Numbered from the stretch's first letter, positions 17,598 through 25,624 are shown. The stretch is DNA of 28,224 nucleotides from Crocinitomicaceae bacterium (GCA_020848015.1 JADLBA010000174.1:1-28224); one strand, 5' to 3'. The notes: generated from the letters alone by a model not told the origin. Numbers and translations are program-made.

Positions 17598-18055
17598 TAT
17601 CTGATTTTTTTTGCGGGATTCCCCGCGTAAATACCCGGTTCAGAAATATTTTTTGTAACCACTGCGCCGGCACCTATCACCACATGATCACATATTGAGA
17701 CGGGAAGGATGGTGGCATTAGAACCTATGGAAACATTATTGCCAATACGGGTTGCTCTGTATAATGATCTGTCGCCTCTTGCCGGCCCTCCGTTAGAAAA
17801 CAGATCATTTATAAACATCACACCATGACCAATGAAGCAATCGTCGCCGATAGATACCAGTTCGCAGACAAACGAATGGCTCTGTATTTTGGTGCGCTTT
17901 CCGATCAGCACCCCCTTCTGAATTTCAACAAAGGGCCCAATAAATGAATGATCTCCTATAAAACATTCGTAAACATTCACCGGCTCTACCACCTTTACAC
18001 CTTCGCCAAATGTTACATTCCTGATGGAACACTGAAAAATCTGCGGCTGATTCAT
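17597..18055 (-). CDS. left-handed beta-helix N-acetyltransferase (WbpD/WlbB-like)
   Basis: A 152-residue hexapeptide-repeat acyltransferase. Imperfect [LIV]-G-x4 repeats run through most of it (FIGDHSFIGPFVEI, IGKRTKI, IGDDCFIGHGVMFINDLF, IGNNVSIGSNATIL, VVIGAGAVVTKNI) and it ends YAGNPAKKIR, the standard closing of this fold. GHGVMFINDL closely resembles the active-site region of WbpD/WlbB, the acetyl-CoA-dependent enzymes that acetylate the 3-amino group of UDP-GlcNAc3NA. The size also fits. Its stop shares a base with the aminotransferase start, and its own start overlaps the oxidoreductase stop by four bases. Confidence 0.9.
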   Translation of the reverse strand: MNQPQIFQCSIRNVTFGEGVKVVEPVNVYECFIGDHSFIGPFVEIQKGVLIGKRTKIQSHSFVCELVSIGDDCFIGHGVMFINDLFSNGGPARGDRSLYRATRIGNNVSIGSNATILPVSICDHVVIGAGAVVTKNISEPGIYAGNPAKKIR

Positions 18056-19062
18056 TGGCGAATATTACTGTAAATTTTTTCTATTGCATCAATGCTCCTA
18101 AGACCTTCGAGTCCTTCAACCACTTCGGCAGACTGATCATTCAATACTCCCACAACAGCCTTGATAACCTTATCATGATTGCTACTTGTTCCCTGATACT
18201 TTCCATACGAATTAGGCTTGTCGTTAAAATCAATGCCCTGTGGCAACTCAAAACCTTCTACATCCCAGAATTCCATCTTATTCAGATATTGTCCTCCAAT
18301 TTTAATTGTGCCGCGCTCTCCAATAACAGTAATGCTTCCTTCAAAGTTCTTATGGTAAACACAAGTTGTCCACACTAATGAACCAATGGTTCCAGATGAA
18401 AAGTGAAGGATTGCCACTCCGCTGTCTTCTGTTTCAATATTATGATTCTGGGTTTCTGTGATTGCCTTCACACCGGTAATATCTCCGCACCACCAGACGA
18501 GAAGATCAATGAAATGACTTGCCTGTGTAAACAGTGCTCCTCCTTCTTTTTCAATTTTTCCCCTCCAGTCTGATTCGTCATAATAACCCTGGTAACGATT
18601 CCACAATATATCGCATTTTATCATAAATATTTTCCCTAGTCTCCCCTCTCTGATTGCCTCCTGTGCAAGTCTTACCGGAACGTTGTGACGGTTTTGTTTT
18701 ACTACCCATAATTTTTTTTTTGCTGTTGCCGCCGCCGCAATCATTTCCCTGCAATCCTTAACCGAAAGCGCCATCGGCTTTTCCACTAATACATGAAATC
18801 CTTTGTGCAGCGCCTGAATGCTATGCTGTTTGTGAAAAAAATGTGGTGTAACGACATTGACCACATCCGCATTGATCTCTGAGAGCATCGTATTATAATC
18901 CGTGAACCACGGAACCCCGTTATATAATTCAGAAAGTTCCCTCACGCGGTTCTCTTCAATATCACAAATTGCAACAACCTCCGCCATTGACTCTGCATCA
19001 ATCACCGCAAGATGCCGCTTACCAATACTGCCGCAGCCTACAATAGCAAAACGTATTTTCAT
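18052..19062 (-). CDS. Gfo/Idh/MocA-family oxidoreductase (WbpB/WlbA-like)
   Basis: A 336-residue NAD(P)-dependent sugar oxidoreductase. The Rossmann motif is FAIVGCGSIGKRH (5-17), the conserved EKP lies at 94-96 and the substrate-side ASHFIDLLVWW contains His183 and Asp186. A C-terminal alpha/beta domain follows. Context with the WbpD- and WbpE-like genes suggests oxidation at C3 of a UDP-N-acetyl-glucuronate-type sugar, though Gfo/Idh enzymes are diverse and myo-inositol- or glucose-type activities are possible. It is the first gene of a tightly overlapped run and has a TAnnTTTG match just before its ATG. Confidence 0.88.
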   Translation of the reverse strand: MKIRFAIVGCGSIGKRHLAVIDAESMAEVVAICDIEENRVRELSELYNGVPWFTDYNTMLSEINADVVNVVTPHFFHKQHSIQALHKGFHVLVEKPMALSVKDCREMIAAAATAKKKLWVVKQNRHNVPVRLAQEAIREGRLGKIFMIKCDILWNRYQGYYDESDWRGKIEKEGGALFTQASHFIDLLVWWCGDITGVKAITETQNHNIETEDSGVAILHFSSGTIGSLVWTTCVYHKNFEGSITVIGERGTIKIGGQYLNKMEFWDVEGFELPQGIDFNDKPNSYGKYQGTSSNHDKVIKAVVGVLNDQSAEVVEGLEGLRSIDAIEKIYSNIRQ

Positions 19063-19069
19063 AATAGCA

Positions 19070-19077
19070 CAAATGTA
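19070..19077 (-). promoter_or_regulatory. possible -7 box before the Gfo/Idh gene
   Basis: On the minus strand TACATTTG matches TAnnTTTG exactly and ends only 7 nt before the ATG. No good -33 TTG is found at the usual distance. If real, the transcript would be almost leaderless. The weak spacing makes a chance match quite possible. Confidence 0.28.
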
Positions 19078-19166
19078 AGGGGCTGATAAAGAATTTTACC
19101 TACGGATTTTCAACAGTAATTTTTTCCTGCACATTGAAAATCATTCCCTGATATAAGTTCGCAAAA

Positions 19167-20495
19167 TCAATTCCACCCTTGATACTTTTTGCCGGGTGAA
19201 ATACGGTACCCTCCAAGATTGTACTTCTCAAAAAACTCATCGTCGGTAAGTTCCGAATTTGTAATGATCAATTCTTTCAATTCTTCAGGACTATTATAGC
19301 AGATGCTACAAAGAGGGCTGCCCTGCATTGGGAAACCTTCGATACCATAATTATTGATCAGCAGCTTATAACCACAGAACAATCTTTCAAATATGATTGT
19401 GCTAAAAGCTACGACAGCTATGTCAACCTGATGAAAGGACATTGCGGTCGGCACTTCATTATCCGTGATCCGGTATGGAATCCCAGATAACGCAGCATTG
19501 TAATGCTCCGCAGCAGCGGTTACATTTTCCCTCCTTTTCTCTCTGGGATGAGGAAAAATAACAATGTCATATTCGGGGTATTGTCTTGCAAATTCTCCAA
19601 GCGAAAAAAGAGCTCTCGTTTCTGCAACCGAAGAGTTTAGACCGTTGTCGGAATGTTTCTCTGCTTTTCTCAGCCATTCACCGTGCGAATAAAAGCCGAT
19701 CGTTTTACGCGGAGCTACAGGGTGATTCCTGTAGATTTCAAGATAGGTGAAGGCGCGTTCAGGAACCCATTCCCTTATTTTTTTTACCCTGATAGTATCT
19801 TTCATTTTTTCATACTCCTCAAAATGATAGTGCGATGAAAAAACCACTTCATCGCTGATCAGTATTTTGTTGTGCGTTGAAAGAGGCCCCGATGACGGAA
19901 TTTTCACCACTGAAATTCCATTTTTCATCAACACCCCGCTCATGAAATTACTGTCTTTTTCGTAAGGTACAAAATCGTAAATCCTCTCAAGCCCATTCTT
20001 CTTCGAAAAATTCAGAATCACCGCAATTTCAGCCACTTCCCTGATTGACAGTGCATACGCTGCCCGGTATTCCGGATTCATTGCCTTAAAACTCTGCCGG
20101 AGTGCAAAAGGCAACATAAAAAAATAATTCCCCAGACTGAATACTCCCATAGACAGAACCAGTTCTTTGGAAATATACCAGCAGACAGGCTCATCAGAAG
20201 AACGTGAAATGTATTCAGTAATAATCTTTCTGATGGATAGGTTGTTTCCTATAATCGCCGATTTTCCACCTTCACCCGTTTCAAAAACTGCATCAGTCCT
20301 GTGGATCAACTTGCGAAAACAACGCAGCATTTCGCGAAATCCAAGCCATTTATCGCCTCCTCCGAGACGAAAACTAACCGAATAAAAAAAAGACTTACCT
20401 GCTAAGTATTGATCCGAAGTTGTATCAGTTGATGAAAAAAAAATACGCTCCATTTCCCGGTATGCCCCAATTACTTCTTTCAATTCTTTTCTCAT
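19167..20495 (-). CDS. unrecognised protein with GT-B-like features, head of polysaccharide cluster
   Basis: The frame is open to 20609 (480 codons), but the first 38 residues look non-coding in composition, so I place the start at ATG 20493-20495 (MRKELKEVIGAYREMER, 442 residues). There is no signal peptide or membrane helix. The C-terminal third has KTIGFYSHGEWLRKAEKHSDNG, YDIVIFPHPREKRREN and VDIAVVAFSTIIFERLFCG, reminiscent of the nucleotide-binding half of capsule glycosyltransferases of the CDP-glycerol or polysialyltransferase type (an H-P-R/H-P-x motif, then an S-T...E segment). I do not recognise a named family. Position at the head of the cluster makes a glycan-assembly role likely; this is inference. 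Confidence 0.7.
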   Translation of the reverse strand: MRKELKEVIGAYREMERIFFSSTDTTSDQYLAGKSFFYSVSFRLGGGDKWLGFREMLRCFRKLIHRTDAVFETGEGGKSAIIGNNLSIRKIITEYISRSSDEPVCWYISKELVLSMGVFSLGNYFFMLPFALRQSFKAMNPEYRAAYALSIREVAEIAVILNFSKKNGLERIYDFVPYEKDSNFMSGVLMKNGISVVKIPSSGPLSTHNKILISDEVVFSSHYHFEEYEKMKDTIRVKKIREWVPERAFTYLEIYRNHPVAPRKTIGFYSHGEWLRKAEKHSDNGLNSSVAETRALFSLGEFARQYPEYDIVIFPHPREKRRENVTAAAEHYNAALSGIPYRITDNEVPTAMSFHQVDIAVVAFSTIIFERLFCGYKLLINNYGIEGFPMQGSPLCSICYNSPEELKELIITNSELTDDEFFEKYNLGGYRISPGKKYQGWN

Positions 20496-20752
20496 TCCAA
20501 CGATTTTTTTATGCAAAGAAACTACTTGGCACAGACTTGTTTCACCAAAATTCAACACCTTATTAAAGTATAGTAGAAAAAGTAGTTCCTGCCATTGGCA
20601 TTTTTGCATCCCGTTTTCACAGTCTTTTAGAAAGCAAACCCACCAAGTCGTTGTTCTTGCAGTGGATATAAACGATTTTCATGATGCCACCAACACAAAA
20701 ATTAAGACTTAATAAGCTGATTTTCACAATAATAATTTGATTCATGGAAAAA

Positions 20753-20785
20753 TTGTTGGCACGTTTCAGAAAACCTTTACTTTTG
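20753..20785 (+). promoter_or_regulatory. Bacteroidota-type promoter of acpP
   Basis: TACTTTTG at 20778-20785 matches the -7 consensus TAnnTTTG exactly. TTGTTGG at 20753-20759 provides a -33 TTG 19 to 22 nt upstream, within the expected range. The box ends 31 nt before the acpP ATG. It points away from the polysaccharide cluster. Confidence 0.65.
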
Positions 20786-20816
20786 GCGCCGCATTAAACC
20801 ATTAAAATCTTCAAAA

Positions 20817-21053
20817 ATGTCTGAAATCGCAAAGAAAGTAACCGCTATCATCGTTGATAAACTTGGAGTAGACGAAGCAGAGGTTACACGTGAAGCCAGC
20901 TTCACCAACGATCTGGGCGCTGACTCATTGGATACAGTTGAGCTTATCATGGAATTTGAAAAGTAATTCAAGATTGCTATTCCCGATGATCAGGCCGAGA
21001 AAATCGTGACTGTTGGTCAGGCAGTAGATTATATCGAAGCCAACGCGAAATAG
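20817..21053 (+). pseudogene. acpP: acyl carrier protein, frame interrupted by an in-frame TAA
   Basis: Carries growing fatty acyl chains on a phosphopantetheine arm. The frame from ATG 20817 gives MSEIAKKVTAIIVDKLGVDE, then the attachment motif GADSLDTVE with Ser37 and helix-II residues LIMEFEK. Codon 50 (20964-20966) is TAA, where family members have Glu, after which the same frame continues FKIAIPDDQAEKIVTVGQAVDYIEANAK to TAG at 21051-21053. Total length is 78 codons, exactly normal, so one substitution (G to T from GAA) explains everything. As written, translation would give 49 residues lacking helix III and the last helix, which should be non-functional. Promoter, start and neighbouring fabF are intact. 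A sequencing error is the simplest explanation; a true mutation would require another acpP copy. Confidence 0.93.
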
Positions 21054-21083
21054 TAATTGTCCTTTATATTTATTAACTACGCA

Positions 21084-21136
21084 GCGGAAATCCATAGAGT
21101 GCCGTCGGTGCGGTTGTATTCTTTCCGCATTCTATG
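21084..21136. other. interleaved inverted repeats between acpP and fabF
   Basis: GCGGAAA (21084-21090) pairs with TTTCCGC (21122-21128), and CATAGA (21093-21098) with TCTATG (21131-21136). The order a-b-a'-b' is pseudoknot-like, and TGCGG/CCGCA (21109-21113, 21125-21129) is a competing hairpin. There is no T-run, so this is not an obvious terminator; the RNA may affect processing or expression of fabF. Functional meaning is unproven. Confidence 0.3.
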
Positions 21137-21227
21137 TGTCATGTTGGTAAATATGCTGATCCGGAATTTCCCATCCGGTGGGCGGCTACGAAAGAATAAC
21201 TATTTTTAATCTCAATTTAGAAAAGGA

Positions 21228-22478
21228 ATGGAGCTCAAAAGGGTGGTAATTACCGGAATGGGAGCCCTTACCCCGATTGGAAACACTGTCAGTGAATACT
21301 GGCAGGGATTAGTCAATGGGGTGAGTGGTGCTAATCTCATTACTCGTTTTGATGCCTCTAAATTCAAAACACGTTTCGCCTGCGAACTCAAGAATTTCAA
21401 TATTGATAATTTTTTTGACCGCAAGGAAGCGCGTAAGATGGATCCATATACCCAATATGCGTTGGTCTCCGTGAGGGAGGCGATCGCTGACTCGGGACTT
21501 GACCTTGAAAAAGTTAATAAAGATCGAGTAGGGGTAATCTGGGGATCGGGAATCGGCGGGCTGCTCACTTTTCAGGAAGAGTGTTTTGCTTACGCCAAAA
21601 GCGATGGAACGCCGCGGTTCAACCCTTTCTTTATACCCAAGATGATCGCAGATATCGCTTCAGGGCATATATCCATCGCCTATGGTTTCAGAGGGCAGAA
21701 TTATACCACCGTTTCTGCCTGTGCCTCTTCTACTAATGCAATTATTGATGCCTTTACTTACATACGTTTAGGCAAAGCGAATATGATTGTAAGCGGTGGC
21801 TCTGAAGCAGCGATCACCGAAGCAGGTGTTGGAGGCTTCAATGCATGTAAAGCTCTTTCAGAGAACAACGAAAATTTTGCCACCGCTTCGCGACCTTTTG
21901 ACCAGACACGGGATGGATTCGTTTTGGGAGAAGGTGCGGGTTGTCTTATTCTCGAAGAATACGAACACGCAAAAGCTCGGGGAGCAAAGATCTATTGCGA
22001 AGTAATCGGCGGGGGTATGTCTGCCGATGCATACCACATTACCGCCCCTCATCCGGAAGGTATCGGAGCGCGAAATGTAATGAAATACGCACTCGAAGAT
22101 GCCGGTATTTCCGCAGTTGAGGTGGACTATGTGAATGTACATGGTACCTCTACTCCTCTTGGTGATGTTCAGGAAGCACGAGCTATCCAGAATGTTTTCG
22201 GAGAGCACGCATACAATCTCAATATTTCAAGCACCAAATCAATGACGGGGCACTTGCTCGGTGCGGCTGGTGCTATTGAAGCCATCGCCTCAATACTGGC
22301 TCTCAAATACAATACAGTTCCTCCGACCATCAATTTTTCCACTCCTGACCCAGAGCTGGATACAAAACTGAACTTCACTTTCAATAAAGCGCAAAACAGG
22401 GCTATTCGCTGCGTCATGAGCAATACTTTTGGATTTGGAGGACACAACACATCCGCCATTTTCAGAAAAATAGAATGA
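21228..22478 (+). CDS. fabF: beta-ketoacyl-ACP synthase II
   Basis: Condenses malonyl-ACP with acyl-ACP to lengthen fatty acids by two carbons. At 416 residues it has the usual FabF length. The start is MELKRVVITGMGALTPIG; the nucleophile Cys165 lies in TVSACASSTNAI; His305 in NVHGTSTPLGD; Lys337 in SSTKSMTGHLLGAAGAIE with His342; and the C-terminal FGFGGHN loop is present. All of the Cys-His-His triad is intact. An AAAAGGA stretch just before the ATG may act as ribosome-binding site. It follows acpP by 174 nt and its stop overlaps the rnc start (ATGA), an arrangement common in Bacteroidota. Confidence 0.97.
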   Translation: MELKRVVITGMGALTPIGNTVSEYWQGLVNGVSGANLITRFDASKFKTRFACELKNFNIDNFFDRKEARKMDPYTQYALVSVREAIADSGLDLEKVNKDRVGVIWGSGIGGLLTFQEECFAYAKSDGTPRFNPFFIPKMIADIASGHISIAYGFRGQNYTTVSACASSTNAIIDAFTYIRLGKANMIVSGGSEAAITEAGVGGFNACKALSENNENFATASRPFDQTRDGFVLGEGAGCLILEEYEHAKARGAKIYCEVIGGGMSADAYHITAPHPEGIGARNVMKYALEDAGISAVEVDYVNVHGTSTPLGDVQEARAIQNVFGEHAYNLNISSTKSMTGHLLGAAGAIEAIASILALKYNTVPPTINFSTPDPELDTKLNFTFNKAQNRAIRCVMSNTFGFGGHNTSAIFRKIE

Positions 22479-23188
22479 TCTGGAAGTTCCCCCTTTTCCG
22501 AAGAAAAAAAATCAATAAAGAGCTCAGGGGCTTTCTCTTAAAAACACTCCATATTTCCATTTCTGATACCGCTCTCTACGAGCAGGCATTCCGGCATAGC
22601 AGTGCTGCAGAAAAAATTTCTCCCGCATTAAAGGATAGCAATGAACGCCTCGAATTTTTGGGCGATTCAATACTTGATTCTATTGTGGCGCACTATCTAT
22701 ATGACAAATACCCGATGCTGCCCGAAGGAGAACTTTCAAAAATGAAAAGCAAGGTAGTGCGCAGAGAAAACCTCAACATGATCGGTTATACACTGGGTCT
22801 TAATGAACAGATTTCCCTGAACCTCGGACGACAGGAAATGCATCATTCGATCGTGGGAAATGCTGTGGAAGCCCTGATTGGAGCAATGTACATAGACAAA
22901 GGATACAATGTAACTCGCGATATTGTGCTTAGCCTGTTGAAACAACATGGCCTCGATATATGGATACATGACGACGTGGACTCAAAGAGCAGGTTGCACG
23001 AGTGGAGCCAGAAATACAAAAGAACCCTTGCATTTCGGGTGCTCTCACATCAAAAGGTCAGCGGTGCCAGTTTTTACCGTATTGTTGTTTATATCGACGG
23101 AAGCGAGTATGGAATTGGAGAAGGAGCATCCAAAAAAGCCGCAGAGCAACAGGCTGCTCGACAGGCATGCGAAAAAATATTTGTCTGA
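22475..23188 (+). CDS. rnc: ribonuclease III
   Basis: Cleaves double-stranded RNA in rRNA maturation and mRNA turnover. The 237 residues comprise an endonuclease domain (about 18-160) with the signature NERLEFLGDS at 56-65 (Glu60, Asp64), LPEGELSKMKSKVVRRENL, and a second acidic region GNAVEALIGAMYIDKGY. A C-terminal double-stranded-RNA-binding domain (about 170-235) has SRLHEWSQKY and GEGASKKAAEQQAARQA. In the second acidic region the residue equivalent to E. coli Asp114 is Asn129 while Glu132 (E. coli Glu117) is kept; I believe this Asn is common in Bacteroidota. The start codon overlaps the fabF stop. Confidence 0.96.
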   Translation: MIWKFPLFRRKKINKELRGFLLKTLHISISDTALYEQAFRHSSAAEKISPALKDSNERLEFLGDSILDSIVAHYLYDKYPMLPEGELSKMKSKVVRRENLNMIGYTLGLNEQISLNLGRQEMHHSIVGNAVEALIGAMYIDKGYNVTRDIVLSLLKQHGLDIWIHDDVDSKSRLHEWSQKYKRTLAFRVLSHQKVSGASFYRIVVYIDGSEYGIGEGASKKAAEQQAARQACEKIFV

Positions 23189-23252
23189 CCAGGCGGCCTG
23201 CTCCCAGAAAATTCCATTGCAGCCGCTAAATTCGCCCTCAAATTTTCCATAT

Positions 23253-24443
23253 ATGTATTCTACCATAAAAGACCACCTGCAACAGGAGCTACAAAGTATT
23301 CGGGAGGCAGGGCTGTTCAAGCGTGAGCGAATCATTGTCACACCGCAAGACGCAGTAATACGCACTAATGAAGGAAAAGAAGTGTTGAACTTCTGCGCTA
23401 ATAATTATCTCGGACTTTCCAACCACCCCATTGTGACTCGCGCCGCCAAAGATGCCATTGATTCACACGGATTCGGAATGTCGAGCGTGCGCTTCATCTG
23501 CGGAACACAGGATATACACAAAACACTCGAGAGCAAAATATCTTCTTTCCTTCAAACTGAAGATACTATTCTTTATGCAGCCGCATTTGATGCCAATGGA
23601 GGAGTTTTTGAACCGCTGTTGAACGAGATGGATGCCATCATCAGCGATGAACTCAATCATGCCTCCATCATTGATGGTGTCAGGCTTTGCAAAGCACAGC
23701 GCTTCAGGTACAGGAACAATGATATGTCAGACCTCGAAACTCAGTTAATATCCGCTGCCGGCGCACGATTCAGGCTCATTGTTACTGACGGGGTATTTTC
23801 TATGGACGGCTATGTGGCACAACTTGATAAAATTTGTAAACTAGCCGATCAATATGATGCGATGGTCATGGTAGATGAATGTCATGCCACAGGTTTTATC
23901 GGAAAAACCGGAAGAGGAACCATTGAACTCAAAAACGTCCTTGGAAAAGTTGATATCATTACCGGAACACTCGGAAAGGCTCTGGGGGGCGCGATGGGTG
24001 GCTTTACCAGCGGGAGAAAAGACATCATTGAAATGCTGCGCCAGCGCTCACGCCCTTACCTGTTCTCCAATTCTCTTGCTCCTTCTATTGTAGGTGCCTC
24101 TATTGCAGTATTCGATATGCTTAACAGCACTACTGCTTTAAGAGATAAACTCGAAAAAAATATCCAACAGTTCAAGGCAGGTATTAAAGCTGCCGGCTTC
24201 GATATCAAAGACGGTGAAAGCGCTATCGTTCCGGTAATGTTCTACGACGCGAAGTTGTCACAGGTATTCGCCGACAGCCTGTTGGAAGAGGGAATTTATG
24301 TCATTGGCTTCTTTTATCCGGTTGTTGCAAAAGGACAGGCCAGAATTCGTGTGCAACTTTCCGCCGCACACGAACCCGCTCATATTGAAAAAGCAATCGC
24401 AGCGTTCACTAAGGTGGGCACTAAACTCGGTGTGCTGAAATGA
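23253..24443 (+). CDS. kbl: glycine C-acetyltransferase (2-amino-3-ketobutyrate CoA ligase)
   Basis: A PLP enzyme that splits 2-amino-3-ketobutyrate with CoA into glycine and acetyl-CoA, the second step of threonine breakdown. The 396 residues align along their length with E. coli Kbl (398): LFKRERIIVT, NFCANNYLGLSNHP, SHGFGMSSVRFICGTQ, LNHASIIDGVRLCKA, VDECHATGF with Asp208 and His211, the PLP-binding ITGTLGKALGGAMGG with Lys242, and RQRSRPYLFSNSLAPSIV. I chose ATG 23253 because it gives the family start MYSTIKDHLQ; the frame runs open another 102 codons upstream, but that stretch overlaps rnc and is spurious. No threonine dehydrogenase is adjacent. Confidence 0.97.
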   Translation: MYSTIKDHLQQELQSIREAGLFKRERIIVTPQDAVIRTNEGKEVLNFCANNYLGLSNHPIVTRAAKDAIDSHGFGMSSVRFICGTQDIHKTLESKISSFLQTEDTILYAAAFDANGGVFEPLLNEMDAIISDELNHASIIDGVRLCKAQRFRYRNNDMSDLETQLISAAGARFRLIVTDGVFSMDGYVAQLDKICKLADQYDAMVMVDECHATGFIGKTGRGTIELKNVLGKVDIITGTLGKALGGAMGGFTSGRKDIIEMLRQRSRPYLFSNSLAPSIVGASIAVFDMLNSTTALRDKLEKNIQQFKAGIKAAGFDIKDGESAIVPVMFYDAKLSQVFADSLLEEGIYVIGFFYPVVAKGQARIRVQLSAAHEPAHIEKAIAAFTKVGTKLGVLK

Positions 24444-25489
24444 GAAAGGATTTTATAATAGTAGGACAGGGCATCGCAGGAAGCGTCCTGTCTTTTTTGT
24501 TATCTCAATACAAGGGACTCTCTGTTCTGGTAGTTGATGATGGTCATCGCGGCTCTTCCTCGATGGTAGCTCCCGGTATGTGGACTCCTGTTACCTTCCG
24601 CAAGTTGTCGCAAAGCTGGATGGCCTCCGAATTCCTGCCGGTAGCCGACCATCTCTACCGATCCATAGAAAAGGTTACCGGTACTTCCTTTTATCATCCA
24701 CTCCCCCTCGTCCGGATTTTTCATGATACCGGTTCGGCCAACGCTTGGGACGAGCGTTCGCTACATCCCGATCTATCACCATACCTCACCGATGAGCAAG
24801 ACGAAAACATCAAGAATGAATTTATTCAGCCCTTCGGCCATAGCATTATCTCAGGATCAGGGTGGATGGACTTACCTGTAATGCTCAGAGCAATGCGCCA
24901 ATGGCTTGCAAAAAATAATTCACTGCTGGAAGAAACCTTTGATTACAACTCATTGATCATTGATGAACACAGTGTAAAGTATAAAGACAACGAAGCTTCG
25001 CAGATTGTTTTTTGCACCGGTGTTAGAAATTGTGAGAATCCACTATTCAATTCACTATCCATTATTCCGAACAAAGGAGAAGTGCTCACTGTAAAATTGA
25101 CTGGAAGCAAAATAAAAAATATGGTCAATTTCGGCAACTTCCTAATTCCGGTGGGCAATGACCTTTTTCGCCTCGGTGCCACATACCAGTTAGACGCGTC
25201 CGATGATTCCCCTACCAAAGAAGCTGTTGATGAATTGATCGCAGAACTCGCAAAAGTTTACCCGGGAAAAATTGAATTGATACAACATCTCGCAGGAATG
25301 CGCCCTACCTCAATAACTCGCAAACCACTGATCGGAAAACACCCCCGTTTTCCAAGAGCGGTTTGTTTCAATGGCCTCGGGTCAAAAGGAGTGATGATCG
25401 CACCTTGGACTGCCAGACATCTGTGCGACCATCTGCTCGAGTCCCGGAAAATTCAGCGCGATATGCAATTAGAACGATACCTCAAATGA
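24440..25489 (+). CDS. FAD-dependent oxidoreductase, DAO family
   Basis: A 349-residue flavoprotein. FIIVGQGIAGSVLSFLL (5-21) is the ADP-binding Rossmann motif, followed by the acidic strand end VLVVDDG. Near the C-terminus GMRPTSITRKPLIGKHP and GLGSKGVMIAPWTARHL match the second FAD-contacting region of D-amino-acid-oxidase-type enzymes (R-P...D/P-x-x-G and G-x-G-S-x-G). The substrate is not evident; an amine or amino acid is typical. The start overlaps the kbl stop by four bases (ATGA), so translation is likely coupled and a link to glycine or threonine metabolism is possible. No signal peptide is seen. Confidence 0.88.
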   Translation: MRKDFIIVGQGIAGSVLSFLLSQYKGLSVLVVDDGHRGSSSMVAPGMWTPVTFRKLSQSWMASEFLPVADHLYRSIEKVTGTSFYHPLPLVRIFHDTGSANAWDERSLHPDLSPYLTDEQDENIKNEFIQPFGHSIISGSGWMDLPVMLRAMRQWLAKNNSLLEETFDYNSLIIDEHSVKYKDNEASQIVFCTGVRNCENPLFNSLSIIPNKGEVLTVKLTGSKIKNMVNFGNFLIPVGNDLFRLGATYQLDASDDSPTKEAVDELIAELAKVYPGKIELIQHLAGMRPTSITRKPLIGKHPRFPRAVCFNGLGSKGVMIAPWTARHLCDHLLESRKIQRDMQLERYLK

Positions 25490-25596
25490 GGGTGAACGAG
25501 AGCGATCGGACTTTTTAACTGCTCGTACTAAACCGGTGGGATAATCCATATCAAACAGTTTCTCTGTGGCAATTCGTTTTTTGCAGAGGAAAGAAA

Positions 25597-25604
25597 TACC
25601 TTTG
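25597..25604 (+). promoter_or_regulatory. -7 promoter box of the ferritin gene
   Basis: TACCTTTG is an exact TAnnTTTG match ending 20 nt before the ferritin ATG. The -33 partner is weak: TTTTTTG at 25577-25583 is closer than usual. The gap to the upstream oxidoreductase gene (135 nt) supports independent transcription. Confidence 0.5.
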
Positions 25605-25624
25605 AACGAAATAATACTTACGTT

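Noticed and set aside
20590..20600. 11-bp palindrome TGCCATTGGCA in the divergent region before acpP
   Set aside because: Too short to support as an operator without comparison.
20496..20609. N-terminal extension of the cluster-head protein (38 residues to ATG 20609)
   Set aside because: Residues look like translated non-coding DNA; the internal ATG at 20495 gives a more natural protein start.
20777..20971. 64-codon minus-strand ORF across acpP
   Set aside because: It is the antisense shadow of the acpP coding sequence.
22947..23252. A 102-codon upstream extension of kbl overlapping rnc
   Set aside because: Its sequence is unlike Kbl proteins and lies over the RNase III RNA-binding domain in another frame; ATG 23253 gives the normal family start.
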